In this document: piece by piece, positions 1 through 9,351 of the stretch
Position numbering within the stretch: position 1 is the first letter of the stretch
Layout: every line of letters begins with the position of its first letter
Source: Polaromonas vacuolata
GTDB taxonomy: Bacteria; Pseudomonadota; Gammaproteobacteria; Burkholderiales; Burkholderiaceae_C
Reading direction: 5' to 3'
Length of the DNA stretch: 64,000 nt
Assembly: GCF_012584515.1 (NCBI RefSeq)
Contig: NZ_CP051461.1
Span: 1,286,001 to 1,350,000 of the forward strand
Program-made: the position numbers and the translations under genes
The notes under the pieces: model-generated
Told to the model about the DNA's origin: nothing
The model's database searches: none
Seen by the model: the letters and a program-made list of their open reading frames with translations, nothing else

Positions 1-134
1 TGCCTAAGCAGCGCTGGGCACGCACGGCGATATTAGCCATATTGTCAGAACTCGTATGCGAAGAGTTAGCCAAGCGCATGGGCTTGGATGCAGATGCTCC
101 GGCTGACTTAAACAAAGTGACTCTGACGATGTAG
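1..134 (+). CDS. C-terminal fragment of an unidentified protein
   Basis: Open reading frame entering from the left edge and ending at TAG 132-134; only about 43 residues are visible. The end reads as an amphipathic helix followed by GLDADAPADLNKVTLTM. The D-x-P-x-x-L-x-K-V-T pattern resembles the extreme C terminus of SIS-domain (GlmS/RpiR-like) proteins, but this is too short for a firm call. A perfect hairpin follows directly, so the gene ends its own transcript and is probably not cotranscribed with the ABC importer downstream. Confidence 0.5.
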   Translation, partial: PKQRWARTAILAILSELVCEELAKRMGLDADAPADLNKVTLTM

Positions 135-141
135 TAGTCGC

Positions 142-170
142 CACTGCGGTGCTTTGGCCGCACCGCAGTG
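142..170 (+). terminator. Hairpin terminator after the first gene
   Basis: Perfect 10-bp inverted repeat (cactgcggtg / caccgcagtg) with a 9-nt loop starting 7 nt after the stop codon. Only a weak T-rich stretch follows, so termination may be partial. Confidence 0.55.
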
Positions 171-271
171 CGTGATTTTGGAATTTAAAACTTTACGAGT
201 GTTTGTCACAGCACTGACACCTTGGCTGCATAAGATCACTTTTTTTAGTTGTCTAGCCCAAAGGATTGTCC

Positions 272-1324
272 GTGCGTAAATTACTTGTGAATAGTTTGCT
301 AGCCGCCGCCATCAGCGCGTGCGTGAGTCCTGTCATTGCTCAAGACATGACAACTTTGATCGCTGCGGCGAAAAAAGAGGGCACGGTTAACAGTCTCGGT
401 ATGCCTAACGACTGGGCAAACTGGAAAGACACTTGGGCGCAGATCACCCAGAAGTACGGCATTACCCACATGGATAACGACATGAGCTCGGCCCAAGAAG
501 TGGCCAAGTTTGAAGCCGAGAAAACCAATGCGTCGGGCGATATCGGTGATGTTGGCCAAGCCTTCGGCCCCATCGCCAAGAAAAAGGGTTTGACACTGGC
601 CTATAAGCCCACGACTTGGAAAGACATACCCGCTTGGGCCAAGGACGAAGAAGGTCATTGGGCCGTGGCTTACACCGGCACCATGGCTTTTATCAGCAAC
701 AATAAATTGGTGAAAAATCCACCCAAAAATTGGGACGATTTGCTCAAGGGCACGTACAAGGTTAGCGTAGGTGAAGTCGGCGTTGCGGCCCAAGCCAATA
801 GCGCTTTATTAGCCGTTGCCATTGCCAAAGGTGGCAGCGAGAAAAACTTAGAACCAGCGTATAAATTTTTCGCCGAGTTGGCCAAGCAAGGCCGTCTGGC
901 AAATATTGATCCAACCACTGCATTGTTAGAAAAAGGCGAAGTTGAAGTCGGTCTGATGTGGGACTTTAATGCGCTCGGTAAGCGAGCCATCATTGACCAA
1001 AAAATGTTCACTGTATCTATTCCACTCGACGGCAGCGTCAGCGCAGGTTACGCCACCATCATCAATAAATTCGCAAAGAACCCAAATGCCGCCAAGCTCA
1101 CGCGTGAATATATTTTTAGCGATGCAGGTCAGATCAACTTAGCCCGTGGTTACGCCCGTCCTATACGCAGCAATGTGGTGTTGCCGCAAGACGCGAAAGA
1201 CAAAATGCTGCCAGTCGCTGAATATAAAAACGCCAAACCGATTGAGGACTTTGCCGCTTGGGAGGCAACAACCAAGACCATAGCGCGTCAGTGGCAAGAA
1301 CAAGTGATGGTCTACAAGAAGTAA
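272..1324 (+). CDS. ABC transporter periplasmic substrate-binding protein
   Basis: Periplasmic receptor of an ABC importer, about 350 aa, of the iron/spermidine/phosphonate-type (family 1/6) solute-binding fold. The N terminus has a charged start, a hydrophobic core and a signal peptidase site after VIAQ. GTG 272 is preferred over TTG 266 because the AAGGA at 261-265 then sits 6 nt upstream; TTG would leave no spacing. It heads a five-gene cluster: two permeases, an ATPase and a phosphohydrolase follow. The substrate cannot be read from the sequence; the terminal hydrolase suggests an organophosphorus compound (phosphonate, phosphodiester or phosphate ester). Confidence 0.85.
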   Translation: MRKLLVNSLLAAAISACVSPVIAQDMTTLIAAAKKEGTVNSLGMPNDWANWKDTWAQITQKYGITHMDNDMSSAQEVAKFEAEKTNASGDIGDVGQAFGPIAKKKGLTLAYKPTTWKDIPAWAKDEEGHWAVAYTGTMAFISNNKLVKNPPKNWDDLLKGTYKVSVGEVGVAAQANSALLAVAIAKGGSEKNLEPAYKFFAELAKQGRLANIDPTTALLEKGEVEVGLMWDFNALGKRAIIDQKMFTVSIPLDGSVSAGYATIINKFAKNPNAAKLTREYIFSDAGQINLARGYARPIRSNVVLPQDAKDKMLPVAEYKNAKPIEDFAAWEATTKTIARQWQEQVMVYKK

Positions 1325-1331
1325 ACCCGGC

Positions 1332-2219
1332 GTGAATGTGATCAGTGCGACGGTGTTTGCGGACGCTGTGGTTTCAGTTAAAGCAAAGGGGCAGCGGTTT
1401 CGCCATTGGCGCGCCGTGTTGATACTGCTGCCATTTGTTTTACTGCTCACTGTGTTTTCTCTGGCGCCTAGCGCATGGCTAATTGTTAACAGTTTGAAAG
1501 TCGACGGCGACTGGTCGCTGGCAAACTTTTCTGATATTTTGGGTTCCGTTTTTTACCGCCAAGCCTTTGGCAATAGTTTGTGGATTTCAGTTTGTTCCAG
1601 CCTTGCTGGTTTGGCTTTGGCGCTGGTGACAGCTGCTAGCTTGCGCCGCGTTGACTGCACGCTGCGCGACATCACGGTTGCCTTTACCAATATGACGGCC
1701 AACTTAAGCGGCGTGCCGCTGGCTTTTGCTTTCATCATTGTTATGGGTACCAACGGCGCGGTGACACTGCTGCTGCGAAAAGCTGGATGGCTGGGTGGGT
1801 TTGATCTTTACTCGCAAACTGGCTTGATTCTTATCTACACGTATTTTCAAATTCCTTTGGCGTTGCTACTGCTTTATCCGGCGTTTGACGCACTAGAAGA
1901 CGACTGGCAAGACTCTGCAGCCCTGTTGGGCGCGAGTCGAATGACTTACTGGCGCTGTGTTGGTCTGCCCGTATTAATGCCGGCTTTGTTAGGCACTTTT
2001 GTCTTGTTGCTGGCGAATGCCTTGGGTGCTTACGCCACGGCTTATGCGCTGATGTCGTCTAACTACAACTTGGTGACGATTCGAATTTCTAGTCTGGTGG
2101 TGGGTGATATTTCACTCGAACCCAATCTTGCCGCAGCGCTGTCTTTAATGCTCACTGCCATGCTGGTATTAGTGGTGTTGGTGAATCAATATTTGCTGGG
2201 GAAAAACCATGCAAAATAA
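1332..2219 (+). CDS. ABC transporter inner-membrane permease (first subunit)
   Basis: Integral membrane subunit, 295 aa, with about six hydrophobic segments. The cytoplasmic EAA-loop is visible as a D-S-A-x-L-L-G-A-S segment followed by G-L-P-V-L-M-P around residues 195-220; it docks on the ATPase. Start is GTG 1332, 7 nt after the receptor gene. The end overlaps the second permease by 11 nt, which indicates translational coupling. Family: binding-protein-dependent transport permease (PF00528). Confidence 0.9.
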   Translation: MNVISATVFADAVVSVKAKGQRFRHWRAVLILLPFVLLLTVFSLAPSAWLIVNSLKVDGDWSLANFSDILGSVFYRQAFGNSLWISVCSSLAGLALALVTAASLRRVDCTLRDITVAFTNMTANLSGVPLAFAFIIVMGTNGAVTLLLRKAGWLGGFDLYSQTGLILIYTYFQIPLALLLLYPAFDALEDDWQDSAALLGASRMTYWRCVGLPVLMPALLGTFVLLLANALGAYATAYALMSSNYNLVTIRISSLVVGDISLEPNLAAALSLMLTAMLVLVVLVNQYLLGKNHAK

Positions 2220-3006
2220 GCCGCAAAAAAATCTAAACACTACGCAGCGCTATCACCGCTCAGTGGTTTTTACTTTTATGACGGTAATGATTTTTCCGGT
2301 GTTGGCAACGCTGCTGTATTCCTTGTCGCAGCGTTGGGGCGCAACTGTCTTGCCAGACAGTTTGACCTTTGATTGGTATTTGCAGCTTTGGCAAGATGCG
2401 CGTTTTCTGCATGCGTTTGGAAATTCTTTGCTCTTGGTACTAGGCACTTTGGTACTTTGCACAGTCGTGATTGTGCCGACAGCTTTTGTGGTGTTTTATT
2501 ATTTTCCCAAGCTTGATCGGTGGATGAATATTCTTATCCTTATGCAGTTTGCCGTGCCGCCTGTGGTCTCGTCCGTAGGCTTATTACAACTTTATGCCGA
2601 TGGCCCAATCCCTATGGTGGGCACGCCTTGGGTATTGGTGGGTTGCTATTTCACGATTGCTTTGCCGTTTATTTACCGTGCGCTGGCCACTGGTTTGCAA
2701 GGCTTGAATGTGCGGGACTTGATGGATGCTGCGCATTTGTTGGGCGCGAGTACACCGGCAGCTTTCTTGGCTATTATTTTGCCGAATATTCGTAAAGGTT
2801 TAATGGCTGCGCTGTTCTTGTCCATGTCATTTTTACTTGGTGAATTCGTGTTTGCCAACATGTTGGTAGGCAGTCGATTTGAAACTCTCAACGTTTATTT
2901 GTACTCGGTACGCGGCACCAGCGGACATTTCACCAGCGCTATTGTGATGAGTTACTTTTTGTTCACTTTGTTCGTGACATGGCTGGCCAGCCGTTTGAGT
3001 CGTTAG
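2209..3006 (+). CDS. ABC transporter inner-membrane permease (second subunit)
   Basis: Second permease, 265 aa, forming the heterodimeric channel with the preceding gene. The EAA-type motif is seen as DAAHLLGAS followed by ILPNIRKGL near residues 175-200. Its start lies inside the end of the upstream permease gene. It has about six transmembrane segments and is followed after 18 nt by the ATPase gene. Confidence 0.9.
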   Translation: MQNKPQKNLNTTQRYHRSVVFTFMTVMIFPVLATLLYSLSQRWGATVLPDSLTFDWYLQLWQDARFLHAFGNSLLLVLGTLVLCTVVIVPTAFVVFYYFPKLDRWMNILILMQFAVPPVVSSVGLLQLYADGPIPMVGTPWVLVGCYFTIALPFIYRALATGLQGLNVRDLMDAAHLLGASTPAAFLAIILPNIRKGLMAALFLSMSFLLGEFVFANMLVGSRFETLNVYLYSVRGTSGHFTSAIVMSYFLFTLFVTWLASRLSR

Positions 3007-3024
3007 GTTTAAGGAGGATTTTAA

Positions 3025-4047
3025 ATGGGTTTTCTTGAAGTCTCAGGCTTGGCTAAAAGTTATGGCCAAACACGCGTTTTCTCAAACATTAATTTAAATA
3101 TTAAGGAAGGCGAGTTGGTGACTTTGCTCGGGCCCAGTGGCTGCGGTAAATCAACTTTGCTGCGCTGTATTGCCGGGCTGACAGATTTAGACCAAGGCAG
3201 TATTTCAGTCTTGGGCCAAGACATTACAAGCTTGGTGCCGCAAAAACGCGGTATCGGTATGGTGTTTCAGAGTTACGCGCTTTTCCCCAACTTAACGGTA
3301 GCGGGCAATATTGCTTTTGGTTTGAAGATGCAAGGCTTGCCGGCTCAAGAGTGCGAGCAGCGCGTGGCCGATGCAGTAGCACTAGTCGAGTTGCAAGGTC
3401 AGGAAAATAAACCTGTGCAGCAACTCTCCGGTGGTCAACGCCAACGTGTAGCGCTGGCGCGAGCTTTGGTCGTCAGACCGCGTATTTTGCTGCTCGACGA
3501 GCCGCTCTCGGCGTTGGACGCACGGATACGAAAAAACTTGCAAGAGGAAATTCGACGGATTCAATTACAACTCAAACTGACCACTATCTTTGTCACCCAC
3601 GACCAAGAAGAAGCCATGCTTTTATCTGACCGGATTTTTTTAATGCATGGTGGCCACATCGTGCAACACGGCAGTGCTGAGTCCGTCTATACCCGTCCGG
3701 CCAGCGCTTTTGTTGCGGGTTTCATGGGCAGCTATAACCTTTTAGGTGTTAGCCAAAGCCGCGCATTGTTAGGCCTTGAAATCAAAGGCCAACTGGCGAT
3801 ACGACCAGAGTCGATTTATCTAGTCCGTTCGGGTCAACTTGGTTTGCCAGAGCTCGGTCAGCAATATCCGGCGACGGTGCGGCATCACCAATTGCTGGGT
3901 AATGTGATTCGCTATCACCTCGACGTAGAAGGCAGTAGCGAGCGCTTGATGGTCGATGAGCTAAACCGTAGTTCAGCTTATTTATTGCCTGCTGGCGCAG
4001 CAGTTTCATTGCAGTTCAACAGGCAAGAGTTGCAAGAAGTTCAATGA
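3025..4047 (+). CDS. ABC transporter ATP-binding protein
   Basis: Cytoplasmic ATPase, 340 aa, powering the importer. Visible motifs: Walker A GPSGCGKST near residue 36, Q-loop (VFQSYALFP), signature LSGGQRQRVALARAL, Walker B ILLLDEPLSALD, and switch His in VTHDQEEA. The C-terminal third is a TOBE-like domain (IRPESIYLV), as in PotA/FbpC/PhnT-type ATPases. A near-consensus AAGGAGGA Shine-Dalgarno stands at 3010-3017. A gap of about 80 nt separates it from the hydrolase gene. Confidence 0.92.
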   Translation: MGFLEVSGLAKSYGQTRVFSNINLNIKEGELVTLLGPSGCGKSTLLRCIAGLTDLDQGSISVLGQDITSLVPQKRGIGMVFQSYALFPNLTVAGNIAFGLKMQGLPAQECEQRVADAVALVELQGQENKPVQQLSGGQRQRVALARALVVRPRILLLDEPLSALDARIRKNLQEEIRRIQLQLKLTTIFVTHDQEEAMLLSDRIFLMHGGHIVQHGSAESVYTRPASAFVAGFMGSYNLLGVSQSRALLGLEIKGQLAIRPESIYLVRSGQLGLPELGQQYPATVRHHQLLGNVIRYHLDVEGSSERLMVDELNRSSAYLLPAGAAVSLQFNRQELQEVQ

Positions 4048-4126
4048 TGAAATTGACGACTTCAATCAGTGCTGAAAATTAAATTGTCTATCGGCAACAC
4101 AGCTTCACAAAAGGGAAAAATTGAGA

Positions 4127-4945
4127 ATGAATCAAAGCGCGCAAAACAAAGTTATTTTGGTCTTGATTGATGGTCTGGCTTGGCAGACGGCCCACGACGG
4201 TATGGGTTTTTTGCAAGGACTTTGCGAGGCGGGGCGGGCCACGCTTTATAAACTCAATTGCGCATTGCCTTCCATGTCTAGGCCGCTTTATGAATGTGTG
4301 CTGACCGGTGCTGCGCCGGTTGATAGCGGCATTGTTCACAACAATGTGAGTCGCTTATCGAATCAACAAAGTATTTTTCATCTGGCGCGCGATGCGGGTT
4401 TAAGCACAGCGGCTGCGGCCTACCACTGGGTGAGTGAGTTATATAACCGCAGTCCTTACGAAGCCCAGCGCGACCGTTTTACTAATGACCAGAATTTACC
4501 GATTCAACACGGTATGTTTTATCACGTCGATGACTACCCAGATTCTCATTTGCTGTTAGATGCAGAAACTTTGCGGTTACGCCATGACCCAGACTTTTTA
4601 TTAATTCACCCTATGAATACAGACGACACTGGTCACCGCTTTGGCTACGACAGTCCGCAGTACCGAAACTCTGGGCGGCGTATAGATGGCTTGCTGTCTA
4701 TGCTGCTACCGACTTGGATGGCGGCCGGATACCAAATCATAGTCACCAGTGATCACGGTATGAATAATGACAAAAGCCATGGCGGTGTTTTGCCAGAAGA
4801 ACGGCAAGTGCCGCTGTTTACTATTGGAGACGGCTTTTCACACGAGAAAGCTGTGCCCTTAGAACAAACGCAAATTTGCGGCATCGTCGCCGACTTACTC
4901 GGCATACAGCATCAAAAAGCTAGGCAAGCAACTTTACTGGCATAA
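4127..4945 (+). CDS. Alkaline phosphatase superfamily hydrolase (type I phosphodiesterase/nucleotide pyrophosphatase)
   Basis: Predicted metal-dependent phosphoesterase/phosphodiesterase of 272 aa (PF01663-like). Metal ligands are recognisable: Asp in VLIDGL near the N terminus, D-D-T-G-H near residue 167, S-D-H-G-M near residue 206 and the later His in KSHGG. The nucleophile region reads LPSMSRP, so Ser may replace the more usual Thr. ATG 4127 is preferred over TTG 4121 because AAGGGA at 4111-4116 is 10 nt upstream. There is no signal peptide, so it acts in the cytoplasm, probably on the compound imported by the adjacent transporter. It is shorter than phosphonoacetate hydrolase (about 400 aa), so that assignment is not made. 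Confidence 0.8.
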   Translation: MNQSAQNKVILVLIDGLAWQTAHDGMGFLQGLCEAGRATLYKLNCALPSMSRPLYECVLTGAAPVDSGIVHNNVSRLSNQQSIFHLARDAGLSTAAAAYHWVSELYNRSPYEAQRDRFTNDQNLPIQHGMFYHVDDYPDSHLLLDAETLRLRHDPDFLLIHPMNTDDTGHRFGYDSPQYRNSGRRIDGLLSMLLPTWMAAGYQIIVTSDHGMNNDKSHGGVLPEERQVPLFTIGDGFSHEKAVPLEQTQICGIVADLLGIQHQKARQATLLA

Positions 4946-4992
4946 AAAAAAGACGCTGCCTTTTGCATATTGCAATTGGCAGCGTCTTTTTT
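4946..4992. terminator. Bidirectional rho-independent terminator
   Basis: Perfect 15-bp inverted repeat (4946-4960 with 4978-4992) made of A6-gacgctgcc and its complement, ending in T6, with a 17-nt loop. It starts right after the hydrolase stop codon and lies between two convergent genes, so it can end transcription from both sides. Confidence 0.9.
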
Positions 4993-5027
4993 AAGACGTG
5001 GCGATTAACGGAGTTAATCGCTAAGAC

Positions 5028-5062
5028 TTTTACGTTTTACGTTTTACTTTTTACTTTTTACC
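5028..5062. repeat. Heptanucleotide tandem repeat, five copies
   Basis: Five consecutive 7-bp units: ttttacg, ttttacg, ttttact, ttttact, ttttacc. The array overlaps the 3' end of proX and supplies its stop codon and final Lys codons. Similar heptamer arrays occur at 35474, 38155 and 39005. Confidence 0.85.
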
Positions 5063-6064
5063 AGCCAGCATGGCTTGTGCAATCCAGCCGTCAAAAGTGG
5101 CTTGGTGGGCTTTGATCCAACCATTGGTGTGGCGTTCGATGTCGGCAGCTTTGTTCTCGCCATCATTCATGCGTGAGTTCTGAGCGTTCACGTCAGCCAC
5201 TGGCAATTGCATGATTTCAAAAAGTTTGCCGGCAGCTGGATTTGCCTCTACGAATTTTTTGTTGGCAATAATTTGCTGCTTGTTAATCACGAAACCATAG
5301 TTCTTTCCGTTTGGCAGTTTGGTGTCGAGTTTAGATTGCTCGCCTGGCAGTGAGCTAAATGGCACTTCGAGCCACACCACGTCAATACCGGGGCGCATCA
5401 CAGTGCTAACCCAGTACGGAGTCCAGGTGTAGTACAGAACCGGCTTGCCGGCTTTAAAGCGGCTGATGGTGTCTGCAATGATGGCTGCGTAGCTGCCCTG
5501 ATTATGGGTAACAGTTGCGCGCAGTTTGTAGGCGGTGAGCTGATGCTCGATAACCGCTTCACAGCCCCAGCCTGGGTTGCATCCAGATAAGTTGGCCTTG
5601 CCGTCACCGTTGGAGTCAAACAACTTGGCGATCTTCGGATCGGCGAGTTGGCTGATGTTGGTGATTTTGTATTTGTCGGCAGTTTTCTTGTCGATCAAAT
5701 AACCCTGTGCTGCGTTGGCAACATAAGTGCCAGTGCGCGAGATTTTCTCTGCACCGCCAGCGCTGGTGTAAAAATCAGCGTGCAGTGGATTCCAGTGGTC
5801 CGCCATGAAAGTAGCGTCGCCGTTAGCAATCGCAATATGCGCTGCAGCGTAGTCGATTTCCTTAATGCCTTCGACCTTATAGCCTAGCTTGCGCAGTGCT
5901 TTAGACACCAGCAAGGTTTGAAATGTTTCTTCTGCAATCGGTGTTTGCAGTGGGCTGACGGTTACGCCTTTGCCTGGCAGTGTTGCGGCCGATGCCATCA
6001 TGCCTAGGCTTAATAGTCCGCTTACCAATAGGCTTCGAGTTAGGGTTTTTACACTTGTCTTCAT
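5051..6064 (-). CDS. proX: Glycine betaine/proline-betaine ABC transporter substrate-binding protein
   Basis: Periplasmic ligand-binding subunit of the ProU osmoprotectant importer, 337 aa, close to the E. coli ProX length. An N-terminal signal peptide ends near MASAA. The aromatic-cage tryptophans of ProX are recognisable in the contexts DHWNP, NPGWGC and YYTWTPYW; the Cys pair (SGCNPGWGC) of ProX is also present. A good AAGGA site lies upstream of the ATG. In other bacteria proX is the last gene of proVWX, but here no proV or proW lies upstream on this strand within the window, so it is an orphan receptor gene. Confidence 0.9.
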   Translation of the reverse strand: MKTSVKTLTRSLLVSGLLSLGMMASAATLPGKGVTVSPLQTPIAEETFQTLLVSKALRKLGYKVEGIKEIDYAAAHIAIANGDATFMADHWNPLHADFYTSAGGAEKISRTGTYVANAAQGYLIDKKTADKYKITNISQLADPKIAKLFDSNGDGKANLSGCNPGWGCEAVIEHQLTAYKLRATVTHNQGSYAAIIADTISRFKAGKPVLYYTWTPYWVSTVMRPGIDVVWLEVPFSSLPGEQSKLDTKLPNGKNYGFVINKQQIIANKKFVEANPAAGKLFEIMQLPVADVNAQNSRMNDGENKAADIERHTNGWIKAHQATFDGWIAQAMLAGKK

Positions 6065-6549
6065 TGGTTTAAATCCTTGATGAATGAGAAAAAAATGGGT
6101 GTGATGACATTCGCTGTTCTGGCTTTTATGGAAGCCGTCGCAATATGTTTTTTAGTTTGTCGCTAGCAGCGCGGCTGCGCCGGACTTGAGTCTGGGATTC
6201 TTGACAAGCTGCCGGCTGTTTTAACAGCGGCGCTGCAATGTGCAGTTTCTTGCACAGTGGTTGAAACACGCCGCGAAGTTCGCTGGGTTTTGACTATTGT
6301 TAACTTTTTTGCAAGCCGCAAGTCTATCAATGTGTAACTTGTAAGTCAACAGTAATCTTTATTGCTGCTTCTTTGTTACTTTGTCTTACAGCGCATTTGT
6401 AGAGAGCCTCACGGCTAGTCTTTTCGGCTTTTAAAGCTTTTTATAAATATTTTTTGGCGCTTTTTTTGCGTTTACCAACCGCTTAGCAGTCCCTCAAAAT
6501 CTTCTAAATCGTTTTGATCATTGAGACAAAAAATGAGGGACTGATATTT
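6065..6549. other. Intergenic region upstream of proX
   Basis: 485 nt without a credible gene. It must hold the proX promoter (transcribed leftward) and the end of the suhB transcript. A perfect 10-bp inverted repeat (cagtccctca 6487-6496 / tgagggactg 6534-6543) lies just after suhB and may be a weak terminator, although no T-tract follows on the minus strand. No known riboswitch was recognised. Confidence 0.5.
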
Positions 6550-7617
6550 TTAAAACGGTGCAGCGGGAATTACTGGCTTTGCATTGTTTGCATCATCAGC
6601 ATCGGTCGATGATTCTGTGATCGGTGCATCAGTTGGAGTTGCTACAACAGGTGCGGCAACAGGCTTAGCACCGGCTTTTATGCGTGTCGACTTGAGCGTG
6701 GTCTTGGTCGCTGGTGCTGCTTGAACGGCATTTGTCGCGACGTCGCCATCGGATTTTTCTTGTGCTTGCTCGTTCGCTGCAATACGCACTTTTGCTTTAT
6801 CGCCAGCATCTGCAAACTTACTGTATTTGCCCAATGTGCTAATCATTTGACCGTAGATGCGCGGGTTGCCGGCTACGCATTCGCCTTGGTGTAAAAATTC
6901 GCTTTGACCGGTGAAGTTGCCGACCAAGCCACCCGCTTCTGTGACCAGTAATGAGCCGGCGGCTACGTCCCATGGTTGTAGGCCGGCTTCAAAAAAGCCG
7001 TCGCTAAAACCAGCTGCCACATAGGCCAAATCTAAAGCGGCTGCGCCCGGGCGACGCACGCCAGCGCATTGACCAATGATTTCGCCCAACATGTTGAGAT
7101 GGCTTTTGAGCTTATCGCCCGGACGGTACGGAAAGCCGGTGGAGATCAAGCATTCCTGCATGCGGGTGCGCTTGGCGACGCGAATGCGTCTGTCATTCAT
7201 GTAAGCACCGCGGCCACGTGTGGCGCAGAAAATATCGTTACGGGTCGGGTCATAGACCACGGCTTGCTCTACCTTGCCTTTGTAGGCCATTGCAATGCTG
7301 ACGCAGTAAACCGGAAAGCCGTGTATGAAATTGGTGGTGCCGTCCAGCGGATCGATGATCCAGACAAAGTCTGAATCTTGCGCGCCATGCTCGCTGCCCG
7401 ACTCTTCGGCAAGAATACCGTGAGTAGGAAAGGCGGTGGTGAGGATTTCTATGATCGCCGCTTCGGCAGCTTGGTCGACCTCGGTGACGAAATCATTGGT
7501 CTGCTTGACCGAGACGCGCACGGCCTCAACATCAAGGGCTGCGCGGTTGATGATGGCGCCGGCGGCGCGTGCAGCCTTGATGGCCACGTTGAGCATGGGG
7601 TGTAGATTGCTGGACAT
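6550..7617 (-). CDS. suhB: Inositol-1-monophosphatase family protein (SuhB-like) with a C-terminal tail
   Basis: Mg-dependent phosphatase of the IMPase family, acting on inositol monophosphate or related sugar phosphates; E. coli SuhB also takes part in rRNA antitermination. Metal-binding motifs are the EE of [17 protein letters not shown] near residue 88 and WDVAAG near residue 217. The conserved domain takes about 265 residues. The remaining about 90 residues are an Ala/Thr/Pro/Lys-rich low-complexity tail absent from E. coli SuhB. It is divergent from trmJ, the same pairing seen in related betaproteobacteria. Confidence 0.88.
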   Translation of the reverse strand: MSSNLHPMLNVAIKAARAAGAIINRAALDVEAVRVSVKQTNDFVTEVDQAAEAAIIEILTTAFPTHGILAEESGSEHGAQDSDFVWIIDPLDGTTNFIHGFPVYCVSIAMAYKGKVEQAVVYDPTRNDIFCATRGRGAYMNDRRIRVAKRTRMQECLISTGFPYRPGDKLKSHLNMLGEIIGQCAGVRRPGAAALDLAYVAAGFSDGFFEAGLQPWDVAAGSLLVTEAGGLVGNFTGQSEFLHQGECVAGNPRIYGQMISTLGKYSKFADAGDKAKVRIAANEQAQEKSDGDVATNAVQAAPATKTTLKSTRIKAGAKPVAAPVVATPTDAPITESSTDADDANNAKPVIPAAPF

Positions 7618-7730
7618 AAATTTTTAAAACAGGAGCAAAGTAGGCCGCACGATCACGGTTGAATCTTCGCATTTTCTCACGAATCTTAGACTTGCCGACT
7701 TCTGCCATTAAGCAAGTGACAATCAAGCCC

Positions 7731-8501
7731 ATGAAAACCCGTTTTGTATTGATCAATACCAGCCACGCCGGCAATGTAGGCGCTACTGCGCGCGCCATGA
7801 AGGTCATGGGCTTTGACGACTTGGTGCTGGTCGCGCCGCGCTGGCCCAACGTTTTGCGGCGTGAGGAAACCATTCAGCGGGCCAGTGGTGCGCTGGATAT
7901 TTTAAAAAATGCACGCATTGTCGAAACCTTAGATGAAGCACTGGACGGTATGACGCATCTGTGTGCGACTGCCATGACGCCGCGCGATTTTGGTCCGCCC
8001 ACTTTGTCACCACGAGAACACTTTAAGCAGCTTTTAAACGCTGCGCCTGCGGCTGCGCCGCCACCCGAGGGCGTGGCATTTTTGTTTGGTTGTGAGCGTT
8101 TTGGTATGAGTAATGAAGATGTTTACCGTTGCCATGCGGCGCTCTGCATTCCGACTGACCCGCATTTCAGCTCACTCAATTTAGCCGCTGCCGTGCAGTT
8201 GATTGCCTACGATTGGCGCGAAGCTTTGGGTGGTTACCCAGCGCCTGTCGCGAATGCTGAGCGTGGTTTGGCCGATGCGGCTCAAATCGCTGGCATGTTG
8301 GGTCATTGGGAGCAAGCGCTGACGGCAACTGGTTTTCTCGACCCCGCTGCACCTAAAAAACTCATGCCGCGGTTAAACCAATTATTTAACCGTGCAAATT
8401 TAAGCACAGAAGAAATTCACATCTTGCGCGGTATCGCCAAGGCCATGCAACACAACATGCCAAGCCAGCCTGCTCTAGCAGTGCCGGCGGCTCAGCAGTA
8501 G
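7731..8501 (+). CDS. trmJ: tRNA (cytidine/uridine-32-2'-O-)-methyltransferase TrmJ
   Basis: SPOUT-class RNA methyltransferase, 256 aa, which 2'-O-methylates residue 32 of some tRNAs. The SPOUT signatures are visible: GNVGATARA near the N terminus, [12 protein letters not shown] near residue 120, and [15 protein letters not shown] near residue 150, which forms the trefoil-knot SAM pocket. ATG 7731 gives the canonical N terminus [12 protein letters not shown]. The reading frame is open further upstream, but no homologous sequence is seen there. cysE follows after 8 nt, so the two are probably cotranscribed. Confidence 0.92.
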   Translation: MKTRFVLINTSHAGNVGATARAMKVMGFDDLVLVAPRWPNVLRREETIQRASGALDILKNARIVETLDEALDGMTHLCATAMTPRDFGPPTLSPREHFKQLLNAAPAAAPPPEGVAFLFGCERFGMSNEDVYRCHAALCIPTDPHFSSLNLAAAVQLIAYDWREALGGYPAPVANAERGLADAAQIAGMLGHWEQALTATGFLDPAAPKKLMPRLNQLFNRANLSTEEIHILRGIAKAMQHNMPSQPALAVPAAQQ

Positions 8502-8509
8502 ACTTATTT

Positions 8510-9289
8510 ATGTTTTCTAGAATCCGTTCCGACATTCAATGCATTCTCGACCGCGACCCGGCCGCCCGCACCAGCTGGGAAGTACTCACTTGCTACCCCG
8601 GCCTGCATGCGGTGGTGATGCACCGCCGCGCCCACTGGTGCTGGAATAACGGCTTTAAATGGCTGGGTCGGTTTATCTCGCAGTTCACGCGCTTTTTTAC
8701 CGGTATCGAAATTCATCCCGGCGCTGTCATTGGTGAACGGGTTTTTTTCGACCATGCTATGGGCGTTGTGGTTGGCGAGACCGCTGAAGTTGGTGATGAC
8801 TGCACGATTTACCAAGGCGTCACGCTGGGCGGCACCTCGCTCTACAAAGGCTCTAAGCGGCACCCGACATTGGGCCGCGGTGTAGTCGTCGGTGCAGGCG
8901 CCCAAGTACTGGGTGGTTTTGCGGTGGGTGACGGTGCACGTATTGGCTCTAACGCGGTGGTGGTTAAACCGGTGCCAGCGGGGGCGACGGCGGTGGGAAA
9001 CCCGGCCCGCATTATTCAGGCCGATACTGACGTGCGGCGCGAGGAAGCCGCCAGCCAGATGGGTTTTTCTGCCTACGGCGTGACCCAAAACGATGACCCG
9101 GTATCTCAAGCCATGCGCGGCTTGATAGACAACGCGGCGGCGCAAGAAAAGCAAGTTGCGTTGCTGTGGGCGGCGATTGAAATCTTGTCTGACTCTGCGG
9201 CCGAGATTCGCAAGAAATGCGTGCCGGCGGATGCGGCACGCAAGCAGACTTTTGCAGCCGATAAGCTCAACGAGTTAATCGGAAAATAA
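8510..9289 (+). CDS. cysE: Serine O-acetyltransferase
   Basis: Makes O-acetylserine from serine and acetyl-CoA, the first step of cysteine synthesis; cytoplasmic. 259 aa with an N-terminal helical domain and a left-handed beta-helix of hexapeptide repeats from about residue 64 ([31 protein letters not shown]). The active-site His of FDHAMG and the Gly-rich acetyl-CoA loop ([16 protein letters not shown]) are visible. The length fits the shorter CysE class. It follows trmJ after 8 nt. Confidence 0.93.
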   Translation: MFSRIRSDIQCILDRDPAARTSWEVLTCYPGLHAVVMHRRAHWCWNNGFKWLGRFISQFTRFFTGIEIHPGAVIGERVFFDHAMGVVVGETAEVGDDCTIYQGVTLGGTSLYKGSKRHPTLGRGVVVGAGAQVLGGFAVGDGARIGSNAVVVKPVPAGATAVGNPARIIQADTDVRREEAASQMGFSAYGVTQNDDPVSQAMRGLIDNAAAQEKQVALLWAAIEILSDSAAEIRKKCVPADAARKQTFAADKLNELIGK

Positions 9290-9351
9290 TTAATATCAGT
9301 GCGGCAGACCGACGCATGAGTCGGCTTGCAGTTTAAAGTTGTTGGTTGGTT

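Noticed and set aside
8504..9154. 216-codon open frame antisense to cysE
   Set aside because: Shadow of a strongly coding plus-strand gene; His/Arg-rich composition typical of antisense frames.
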